Of a stretch of 64,000 nt of DNA, positions 18,201 through 30,200 are shown piece by piece. Source of the DNA: Incurvaria masculella (lineage: Eukaryota; Arthropoda; Insecta; Lepidoptera; Incurvariidae); assembly GCA_946894095.1 (NCBI GenBank), contig OX335664.1:11178001-11242000 (forward strand), given 5' to 3'. The notes beneath the pieces were generated by a model, which made no database searches, was not told the DNA's origin, and worked only from the letters and a program-made list of their open reading frames with translations. A program made the position numbers and the translations under genes. The stretch's first letter is position 1. Each line of letters starts with the position of its first letter.

Positions 18201-21200
18201 TTCTCGTAGTTGTCCCGGCTGGGCATGTGGTCGAGGTCGAGGTAGCGGTGCGCGAAGAACTCCTCGTGCGTGATGCGGCGCGCCGGCTCGTGCTGCAGCA
18301 GCCGCGCGAGCAGGTCCACGCAGCCCTCCGACACTCCCGCGTTGGCTGGTATCTGCGCAAAACATATGCGAACTTGTGACGTCTGTAATCATCAGAAACT
18401 AAGATTAACTTGTTTTAATATTTTTAATACATAATGAATATATGTATGCATGTCCCAAATGTGTACTTAGTTTTAGGTTAATATAATAAGTATACCTCAA
18501 ACTCACGAACCAAACCTACCGCCACTACCTACGAATATATCCCTATTGAACTTGTCAAACACCCAAATGTCGGCTGGAAGAAACCTCTTTGAGGGATAAG
18601 CCCACCTTTGGGCCCCACTTATGTTGTTATTGCACTATACCTTATTTTGTAAATTGTTTTTGTTGGCGTATTAAAGTGACCCCAAGTGATTGAATTGTAT
18701 TGGATAAAAAATGTTCTCGTTTCCGGTTTAGTTCAATTCCACTTTGCTGTTAGCGGGCCAACTCACCCGACTGATGAAAAGCACCTTGTGATGCTGAGGC
18801 GTTGGAAGGAAGCCCTAATCTGTCCTGGATCTAGATATAAAGGTTGGGTGATATAAAGGGTGGACCCGAAGCAGCAAAACATACCATTCGCGGGTATTGA
18901 TTCTACCAATTTCGCCACCGGCTGTATACCCATAATTCAGAATTCTCCTACAGTCCCTCTTCCCATAATCAATGCCTCCTACTGACACAGAGTTTTTGAG
19001 ATTATACCCACATACATTTATTTAAAGCTTCATCTGCATTGCGGACATTGACTGAAAAGATTGAACATTCAAACATATTGCCGTCATCACCAAAATTGTA
19101 TTTGGCATCAGACGCTAGAGTCAGTCCTCGGTTGACTCTTAAGTTATTTAATAAGTTATAACTTTCGCATTGATAACGGGAAGAGGGACTTTAAAATAAT
19201 TCCAAATTATGGGTATACAGCAGGCGGCGAAATTAGTTGGACTCAATAGCCGCGAATGGTATGTTTTGCTGGTTCGGTTTCATCCTTGCAGTATATTCGT
19301 AAAGTAGTTCTTTCTTTAATTTTAAAGTTTTACAGACTGACTTACTGCTTAGTACGAAAAAGTATATTTACTTGATATAAAGGGACTCCCAAAGTGTGCA
19401 GGGAGCTGCTGGTGGCGCACAATGGTCCTCCGCTCAATCGCCGACACTGCATGTGAGGCACTACACTTACGCTTACACGGACGGCATTGCCGTGGTAGAA
19501 GCTAGCGCTTGCCACAACACATGTCACGATGCTTCCAAAAAGAGTGGGCTGACAAGACATTCCGATGCAACTGTTCTTTTCAAACTTGTTCACTGACGAA
19601 TGCTACTGACAACTATAATGTTTTCGTCTGTGAGGAATATGGCCATGCCTAAGTCAACTAAACACTTGGCCTAATATAGGGAAAATCCTGGCAGGGCGCC
19701 TAGTTTTTTTCGGATATACAGGGTTCCGGACATTGATAAATTTTCAAATCATAACCAAGCCGTGATAAAAACTGATTTTTTTTCTTGGCAAATGTAATTT
19801 ACTAGTTTGTACCTGTATGGGCTGCTTGCTGACAATTTCTTGGCAAATGTAATTTACTAGTTTGTACCTGTATGGGCTGCTTGCTGACAATTTCTTGGCA
19901 AATGTAATTTACTAGTTTGTACCTGTATGGGCTGCTTGCTGACAATTTCTTGGCAAATGTAATTAACTAGTTTGTACCTGTATGGGCTGCTTGCTGACAA
20001 TTTCTTGGCAAATGTAATTTACTAGTTTGTACCTGTATGGGCTGCTTGCTGACAATTTCTTGGCAAATGTAATTAACTAGTTTGTACCTGTATGGGCTGC
20101 TTGCTGACAATTTCTTGGCAAATGTAATTAACTAGTTTGTACCTGTATGGGCTGCTTGCTGACAATTTCTTGGCAAATGTAATTTACTAGTTTGTACCTG
20201 TATGGGCTGCTTGCTGACAATTTCTTGGCAAATGTAATTAACTAGTTTGTACCTGTATGGGCTGCTTGCTGACAATTTCTTGGCAAATGTAATTAACTAG
20301 TTTGTACCTGTATGGGCTGCTTGCTGACAATTTCTTGGCAAATGTAATTAACTAGTTTGTACCTGTATGGGCTGCTTGCTGACAATTTTCTCCATGAGTT
20401 CTTGAAAGGTGCTGGAACTGTAGGGCGCCTTGCCAAACAGGCATTCGTACATGATTACACCTGCAACATTATTAGTTAGAGTTTGAACGGAGCCGAAAAC
20501 CGTTTTTCGGATGGAATTAAGTTGCATGCGCGACGCCTTGCAATTCGATAAGCTGGGTGAGGCACCTCTGAGCACGGCTGGGTTCTGGATGGGTGACCAT
20601 TTCCAACCGTTGAGGCTGGCCGTGGTTCAGATTCCACGTAAATCTGTAGGTCCCCTTCCTTACTTACTAGGTTGCTTACAGGCTTAATCCTGCCCAAGTT
20701 GGTACCATCGCATTGAATGAACGATGGTCGAAGCGGCAATGAAAATTGTCCGTGTTTTCCATCCATTTAAATGTAGCAGAGGAATATAAGGAAAGTCCTG
20801 GCATGGCAACTAGATCCCAGGTGGTGTGTTAGGCTAATATATGACGGTCAGATTGCTATCAGCCATCCATGGCCAGTTGCATGAAGAAAAAATAAACCTT
20901 ACTATATGACAACCAGCATTTTACCAGGTCTGTCTACAAGTGTCGAGTGAACCTGCCAATATCTCGGAAAGTCGGCCCTCATACGCACCGACGCTCCACA
21001 GGTCGACGGACGCGTCGTAGGTGGGTGTCTCCGCTGTGAGCATCTCGGGCGCCATGTAGAGCGGTGAGCCGCGAACACTGCACTTCACCGTGTCCGACGA
21101 CATGTACTGAGCGAACCTGCCAATATCTCGGAAAGTCGGCCCTCATACGCACCGACGCTCCACAGGTCGACGGACGCGTCGTAGGTGGGTGTCTCCGCTG

Positions 21201-24200
21201 TGAGCATCTCGGGCGCCATGTAGAGCGGTGAGCCGCGAACACTGCACTTCACCGTGTCCGACGACATGTACTGAGCGAACCTGCCAATATCTCGGAAACT
21301 CGGCCCTCATACGCACCGACGCTCCACAGGTCGACGGACGCGTCGTAGGTGGGTGTCTCCGCTGTGAGCATCTCGGGCGCCATGTAGAGCGGTGAGCCGC
21401 GAACACTGCACTTCACCGTGTCCGACGACATGTACTGAGCGAACCAGCCAATATCTCGGAAAGTCGGCCCTCATACGCACCGACGCTCCACAGGTCGACG
21501 GACGCGTCGTAGGTGGGTGTCTCCGCTGTGAGCATCTCGGGCGCCATGTAGAGCGGTGAGCCGCGAACACTGCACTTCACCGTGTCCGACGACATGTACT
21601 GAGCGAACCTGCCAATATCTCGGAAACTCGGCCCTCATACGCACCGACGCTCCACAGGTCGACGGACGCGTCGTAGGTGGGTGTCTCTCAGCCAATATCT
21701 CGGAAACTCGGCCCTCATACGCACCGACGCTCCACAGGTCGACGGACGCGTCGTAGGTGGGTGTCTCCGCTGTGAGCATCTCGGGCGCCATGTAGAGCGG
21801 TGAGCCGCGAACACTGCACTTCACCGTGTCCGACGACATGTACTGAGCGAACCAGCCAATATCTCGGAAAGTCGGCCCTCATACGCACCGACGCTCCACA
21901 GGTCGACGGACGCGTCGTAGGTGGGTGTCTCCGCTGTGAGCATCTCGGGCGCCATGTAGAGCGGTGAGCCGCGAACACTGCACTTCACCGTGTCCGACGA
22001 CATGTACTGAGCGAACCTGCCAATATCTCGGAAACTCGGCCCTCATACGCACCGACGCTCCACAGGTCGACGGACGCGTCGTAGGTGGGTGTCTCTCAGC
22101 CAATATCTCGGAAACTCGGCCCTCATACGCACCGACGCTCCACAGGTCGACGGACGCGTCGTAGGTGGGTGTCTCTCAGCCAATATCTCGGAAACTCGGC
22201 CCTCATACGCACCGACGCTCCACAGGTCGACGGACGCGTCGTAGGTGGGTGTCTCCGCTGTGAGCATCTCGGGCGCCATGTAGAGCGGTGAGCCGCGAAC
22301 ACTGCACTTCACCGTGTCCGACGACATGTACTGAGCGAACCAGCCAATATCTCGGAAACTCGGCCCTCATACGCACCGACGCTCCACAGGTCGACGGACG
22401 CGTCGTAGGTGGGTGTCTCCGCTGTGAGCATCTCGGGCGCCATGTAGAGCGGTGAGCCGCGAACACTGCACTTCACCGTGTCCGACAACATGTACTGAGC
22501 GAACCTGCCAATATCTCGGAAAGTCGGCCCTCATACGCACCGACGCTCCACAGGTCGACGGACGCGTCGTAGGTGGGTGTCTCCGCTGTGAGCATCTCGG
22601 GCGCCATGTAGAGCGGTGAGCCGCGAACACTGCACTTCACCGTGTCCGACGACATGTACTGAGCGAACCTGCCAATATCTCGGAAAGTCGGCCCTCATAC
22701 GCACCGACGCTCCACAGGTCGACGGACGCGTCGTAGGTGGGTGTCTCCGCTGTGAGCATCTCGGGCGCCATGTAGAGCGGTGAGCCGCGAACACTGCACT
22801 TCACCGTGTCCGACAACATGTACTGAGCGAACCTGCCAATATCTCGGAAAGTCGGCCCTCATACGCACCGACGCTCCACAGGTCGACGGACGCGTCGTAG
22901 GTGGGTGTCTCCGCTGTGAGCATCTCGGGCGCCATGTAGAGCGGTGAGCCGCGAACACTGCACTTCACCGTGTCCGACAACATGTACTGAGCGAACCTGC
23001 CAATATCTCGGAAAGTCGGCCCTCATACGCACCGACGCTCCACAGGTCGACGGACGCGTCGTAGGTGGGTGTCTCCGCTGTGAGCATCTCGGGCGCCATG
23101 TAGAGCGGTGAGCCGCGAACACTGCACTTCACCGTGTCCGACGACATGTACTGAGCGAACCTGCCAATATCTCGGAAACTCGGCCCTCATACGCACCGAC
23201 GCTCCACAGGTCGACGGACGCGTCGTAGGTGGGTGTCTCTCAGCCAATATCTCGGAAACTCGGCCCTCATACGCACCGACGCTCCACAGGTCGACGGACG
23301 CGTCGTAGGTGGGTGTCTCCGCTGTGAGCATCTCGGGCGCCATGTAGAGCGGTGAGCCGCGAACACTGCACTTCACCGTGTCCGACGACATGTACTGAGC
23401 GAACCAGCCAATATCTCGGAAAGTCGGCCCTCATACGCACCGACGCTCCACAGGTCGACGGACGCGTCGTAGGTGGGTGTCTCCGCTGTGAGCATCTCGG
23501 GCGCCATGTAGAGCGGTGAGCCGCGAACACTGCACTTCACCGTGTCCGACGACATGTACTGAGCGAACCTGCCAATATCTCGGAAACTCGGCCCTCATAC
23601 GCACCGACGCTCCACAGGTCGACGGACGCGTCGTAGGTGGGTGTCTCCGCTGTGAGCATCTCGGGCGCCATGTAGAGCGGTGAGCCGCGAACACTGCACT
23701 TCACCATGTCCGACGACATGTACTGAGCGAACCTGCCAATATCTCGGAAACTCGGCCCTCATACGCACCGACGCTCCACAGGTCGACGGACGCGTCGTAG
23801 GTGGGTGTCTCCGCTGTGAGCATCTCGGGCGCCATGTAGAGCGGTGAGCCGCGAACACTGCACTTCACCGTGTCCGACGACATGTACTGAGCGAACCTGC
23901 CAATATCTCGGAAAGTCGGCCCTCATACGCACCGACGCTCCACAGGTCGACGGACGCGTCGTAGGTGGGTGTCTCCGCTGTGAGCATCTCGGGCGCCATG
24001 TAGAGCGGTGAGCCGCGAACACTGCACTTCACCGTGTCCGACGACATGTACTGAGCGAACCTGCCAATATCTCGGAAAGTCGGCCCTCATACGCACCGAC
24101 GCTCCACAGGTCGACGGACGCGTCGTAGGTGGGTGTCTCCGCTGTGAGCATCTCGGGCGCCATGTAGAGCGGTGAGCCGCGAACACTGCACTTCACCGTG

Positions 24201-27200
24201 TCCGACGACATGTACTGAGCGAACCTGCCAATATCTCGGAAACTCGGCCCTCATACGCACCGACGCTCCACAGGTCGACGGACGCGTCGTAGGTGGGTGT
24301 CTCTCAGCCAATATCTCGGAAACTCGGCCCTCATACGCACCGACGCTCCACAGGTCGACGGACGCGTCGTAGGTGGGTGTCTCCGCTGTGAGCATCTCGG
24401 GCGCCATGTAGAGCGGTGAGCCGCGAACACTGCACTTCACCGTGTCCGACGACATGTACTGAGCGAACCAGCCAATATCTCGGAAAGTCGGCCCTCATAC
24501 GCACCGACGCTCCACAGGTCGACGGACGCGTCGTAGGTGGGTGTCTCCGCTGTGAGCATCTCGGGCGCCATGTAGAGCGGTGAGCCGCGAACACTGCACT
24601 TCACCGTGTCCGACGACATGTACTGAGCGAACCTGCCAATATCTCGGAAACTCGGCCCTCATACGCACCGACGCTCCACAGGTCGACGGACGCGTCGTAG
24701 GTGGGTGTCTCTCAGCCAATATCTCGGAAACTCGGCCCTCATACGCACCGACGCTCCACAGGTCGACGGACGCGTCGTAGGTGGGTGTCTCCGCTGTGAG
24801 CATCTCGGGCGCCATGTAGAGCGGTGAGCCGCGAACACTGCACTTCACCGTGTCCGACGACATGTACTGAGCGAACCAGCCAATATCTCGGAAAGTCGGC
24901 CCTCATACGCACCGACGCTCCACAGGTCGACGGACGCGTCGTAGGTGGGTGTCTCCGCTGTGAGCATCTCGGGCGCCATGTAGAGCGGTGAGCCGCGAAC
25001 ACTGCACTTCACCGTGTCCGACGACATGTACTGAGCGAACCTGCCAATATCTCGGAAACTCGGCCCTCATACGCACCGACGCTCCACAGGTCGACGGACG
25101 CGTCGTAGGTGGGTGTCTCCGCTGTGAGCATCTCGGGCGCCATGTAGAGCGGTGAGCCGCGAACACTGCACTTCACCGTGTCCGACGACATGTACTGAGC
25201 GAACCAGCCAATATCTCGGAAAGTCGGCCCTCATACGCACCGACGCTCCACAGGTCGACGGACGCGTCGTAGGTGGGTGTCTCCGCTGTGAGCATCTCGG
25301 GCGCCATGTAGAGCGGTGAGCCGCGAACACTGCACTTCACCGTGTCCGACGACATGTACTGAGCGAACCTGCCAATATCTCGGAAACTCGGCCCTCATAC
25401 GCACCGACGCTCCACAGGTCGACGGACGCGTCGTAGGTGGGTGTCTCCGCTGTGAGCATCTCGGGCGCCATGTAGAGCGGTGAGCCGCGAACACTGCACT
25501 TCACCATGTCCGACGACATGTACTGAGCGAACCTGCCAATATCTCGGAAACTCGGCCCTCATACGCACCGACGCTCCACAGGTCGACGGACGCGTCGTAG
25601 GTGGGTGTCTCCGCTGTGAGCATCTCGGGCGCCATGTAGAGCGGTGAGCCGCGAACACTGCACTTCACCGTGTCCGACGACATGTACTGAGCGAACCTGC
25701 CAATATCTCGGAAAGTCGGCCCTCATACGCACCGACGCTCCACAGGTCGACGGACGCGTCGTAGGTGGGTGTCTCCGCTGTGAGCATCTCGGGCGCCATG
25801 TAGAGCGGTGAGCCGCGAACACTGCACTTCACCGTGTCCGACGACATGTACTGAGCGAACCTGCCAATATCTCGGAAAGTCGGCCCTCATACGCACCGAC
25901 GCTCCACAGGTCGACGGACGCGTCGTAGGTGGGTGTCTCCGCTGTGAGCATCTCGGGCGCCATGTAGAGCGGTGAGCCGCGAACACTGCACTTCACCGTG
26001 TCCGACGACATGTACTGAGCGAACCTGCCAATATCTCGGAAACTCGGCCCTCATACGCACCGACGCTCCACAGGTCGACGGACGCGTCGTAGGTGGGTGT
26101 CTCTCAGCCAATATCTCGGAAACTCGGCCCTCATACGCACCGACGCTCCACAGGTCGACGGACGCGTCGTAGGTGGGTGTCTCCGCTGTGAGCATCTCGG
26201 GCGCCATGTAGAGCGGTGAGCCGCGAACACTGCACTTCACCGTGTCCGACGACATGTACTGAGCGAACCAGCCAATATCTCGGAAAGTCGGCCCTCATAC
26301 GCACCGACGCTCCACAGGTCGACGGACGCGCCGTAGGTGGGTGTCTCCGCTGTGAGCATCTCGGGCGCCATGTAGAGCGGTGAGCCGCGAACACTGCACT
26401 TCACCGTGTCCGACGACATGTACTGAGCGAACCTGCCAATATCTCGGAAACTCGGCCCTCATACGCACCGACGCTCCACAGGTCGACGGACGCGTCGTAG
26501 GTGGGTGTCTCTCAGCCAATATCTCGGAAACTCGGCCCTCATACGCACCGACGCTCCACAGGTCGACGGACGCGTCGTAGGTGGGTGTCTCCGCTGTGAG
26601 CATCTCGGGCGCCATGTAGAGCGGTGAGCCGCGAACACTGCACTTCACCGTGTCCGACGACATGTACTGAGCGAACCAGCCAATATCTCGGAAAGTCGGC
26701 CCTCATACGCACCGACGCTCCACAGGTCGACGGACGCGTCGTAGGTGGGTGTCTCCGCTGTGAGCATCTCGGGCGCCATGTAGAGCGGTGAGCCGCGAAC
26801 ACTGCACTTCACCGTGTCCGACGACATGTACTGAGCGAACCTGCCAATATCTCGGAAAGTCGGCCCTCATACGCACCGACGCTCCACAGGTCGACGGACG
26901 CGTCGTAGGTGGGTGTCTCTCAGCCAATATCTCGGAAACTCGGCCCTCATACGCACCGACGCTCCACAGGTCGACGGACGCGTCGTAGGTGGGTGTCTCT
27001 CAGCCAATATCTCGGAAACTCGGCCCTCATACGCACCGACGCTCCACAGGTCGACGGACGCGTCGTAGGTGGGTGTCTCCGCTGTGAGCATCTCGGGCGC
27101 CATGTAGAGCGGTGAGCCGAGAACACTGCACTTCACCGTGTCCGACGACATGTACTGAGCGAACCAGCCAATATCTCGGAAACTCGGCCCTCATACGCAC

Positions 27201-30200
27201 CGACGCTCCACAGGTCGACGGACGCGTCGTAGGTGGGTGTCTCCGCTGTGAGCATCTCGGGCGCCATGTAGAGCGGTGAGCCGCGAACACTGCACTTCAC
27301 CGTGTCCGACGACATGTACTGAGCGAACCTGCCAATATCTCGGAAACTCGGCCCTCATACGCACCGACGCTCCACAGGTCGACGGACGCGTCGTAGGTGG
27401 GTGTCTCCGCTGTGAGCATCTCGGGCGCCATGTAGAGCGGTGAGCCGCGAACACTGCACTTCACCGTGTCCGACGACATGTACTGAGCGAACCAGCCAAT
27501 ATCTCGGAAAGTCGGCCCTCATACGCACCGACGCTCCACAGGTCGACGGACGCGTCGTAGGTGGGTGTCTCCGCTGTGAGCATCTCGGGCGCCATGTAGA
27601 GCGGTGAGCCGCGAACACTGCACTTCACCGTGTCCGACGACATGTACTGAGCGAACCTGCCAATATCTCGGAAACTCGGCCCTCATACGCACCGACGCTC
27701 CACAGGTCGACGGACGCGTCGTAGGTGGGTGTCTCTCAGCCAATATCTCGGAAACTCGGCCCTCATACGCACCGACGCTCCACAGGTCGACGGACGCGTC
27801 GTAGGTGGGTGTCTCCGCTGTGAGCATCTCGGGCGCCATGTAGAGCGGTGAGCCGCGAACACTGCACTTCACCGTGTCCGACGACATGTACTGAGCGAAC
27901 CAGCCAATATCTCGGAAAGTCGGCCCTCATACGCACCGACGCTCCACAGGTCGACGGACGCGTCGTAGGTGGGTGTCTCCGCTGTGAGCATCTCGGGCGC
28001 CATGTAGAGCGGTGAGCCGCGAACACTGCACTTCACCGTGTCCGACGACATGTACTGAGCGAACCTGCCAATATCTCGGAAAGTCGGCCCTCATACGCAC
28101 CGACGCTCCACAGGTCGACGGACGCGTCGTAGGTGGGTGTCTCCGCTGTGAGCATCTCGGGCGCCATGTAGAGCGGTGAGCCGCGAACACTGCACTTCAC
28201 CGTGTCCGACGACATGTACTGAGCGAACCTGCCAATATCTCGGAAAGTCGGCCCTCATACGCACCGACGCTCCACAGGTCGACGGACGCGTCGTAGGTGG
28301 GTGTCTCCGCTGTGAGCATCTCGGGCGCCATGTAGAGCGGTGAGCCGCGAACACTGCACTTCACCGTGTCCGACGACATGTACTGAGCGAACCTGCCAAT
28401 ATCTCGGAAAGTCGGCCCTCATACGCACCGACGCTCCACAGGTCGACGGACGCGTCGTAGGTGGGTGTCTCCGCTGTGAGCATCTCGGGCGCCATGTAGA
28501 GCGGTGAGCCGCGAACACTGCACTTCACCGTGTCCGACAACATGTACTGAGCGAACCTGCCAATATCTCGGAAAGTCGGCCCTCATACGCACCGACGCTC
28601 CACAGGTCGACGGACGCGTCGTAGGTGGGTGTCTCTCAGCCAATATCTCGGAAACTCGGCCCTCATACGCACCGACGCTCCACAGGTCGACGGACGCGTC
28701 GTAGGTGGGTGTCTCCGCTGTGAGCATCTCGGGCGCCATGTAGAGCGGTGAGCCGCGAACACTGCACTTCATCGTGTCCGACGACATGTACTGAGCGAAC
28801 CTGCCGATGTGCAAGCGTCAGGTCGAATTGTGTCGATGAGCTTGCATAGAGAGATTACATCTATCTATTAGAAACAAGAAAGAAAAGAAAAATAATGCTT
28901 ATTTGCATATTTTTTAAAGTGTTACATAATCGTTATCCATGCCAGGGAGGTACGTAAATTGCCCTGCCTGGCGCTGGTTTTCAGCCGCTGCCTTGTGAGT
29001 GTTTTTAAGTGTAGTGAGGTGTGTGGGTGAATTAGGGTGTATACTGCTTGTGTATGAATGAAAGGTGTGAATGTGTGTGAATTATGTGTGTATTTTGAGT
29101 CTGCAATCTGTATTTGGCTGTGGTTTATGTTTGTTTGTATGCAGGTAATATGTGTGTGAATATATTCCGACGGGTGCTGAGAACTTTTAAAAGAACGGCA
29201 TTATTTTTTCTCACGACAGCTGGGGCAAAGATAAATGATAGTAGGGAAAGATTGCTAACGTCATACAGGATATTTAGGGACATTCAGAGATGATAAAGGT
29301 CAACAGATGGGGTGGAAATTCACATTTGAGAATACATTAAATACAAATCAATGAATATAAATGATATTTTTTTATTACAATGACATTACCAGACAAGGGT
29401 AAGAATTTGAAATGACGATATCCTTTGGATTATTGTGAGGTTTTCGAGGTATTCATTCAATACTTACCCAAAATCGGCAACTTTCAGTGTGTATTTCCCC
29501 TCCGAGCTCTTGCTAAGCAGGAGATTGTGCGGCTTCAGATCCATGTGCGCTACGCCTGCGCAACAAGAGAAGCTCTTAACGACGCAACTTCTGAAGGGGT
29601 TGGCAGGAACGATGAAGAACCAGAAATGAGTTCCACGTATTTCTTTAGTATTTGTCAAGTCAGATTAAAGGACCGATGAGTTCCTTTTAAAGTGTTATAG
29701 CTGTCTGGAAAGTAGAAATTATATAAGACACTAGCTGCGGTACCCGGCTCCGCTCGGGTTAGTGTCGGCTAAATTATCTCATGGATAAAAAGTAGCCCAC
29801 ATGACTGGTCCAAAATAGGGTCAAACTGGTCCAGGACAATGTATCCATGTACCAAATTTAATCAAGATCGTTCGAGCCGAAATAGCATGATGTAATGAGA
29901 AACATCCAATAATTTCCATTTAGAGCTTCGTTGACGTTTGGTGGCTATTTAAAAAAAAACATTTGCCGCCAGAACCTTTCTGCACTTTCACTGCTACATT
30001 GCCTACCTAGTAAGTAACGTGTAACGTAGGTAAGTTCATCACAGCCAGCCTCAACATCGAAAACAGTAACCCATCTCGAACCTGACTGCTCCCAGAGATG
30101 CTATACATTGACAAAATACACACATAAATCAGGTAAGTGGTTCGCAAGTTATAAGACTTTAACACCTACTACGTACCCTTCTGGTAATGAAGCGTTATAT

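Noticed and set aside
20945..28805. CRISPR-like array
   Set aside because: Units are tandem without unique spacers, carry a kinase exon in frame with ULK3, and lie in an animal genome.
20945..28805. Many 60-122 residue ORFs in the array as separate genes
   Set aside because: They are the repeated ULK3 exon read through its mini-intron, its frame shifts and its antisense; none has an independent start or end.
20945..28805. Dscam-type diversity-generating mutually exclusive exons
   Set aside because: Copies are nearly identical (a handful of substitutions), so they add no meaningful protein diversity.
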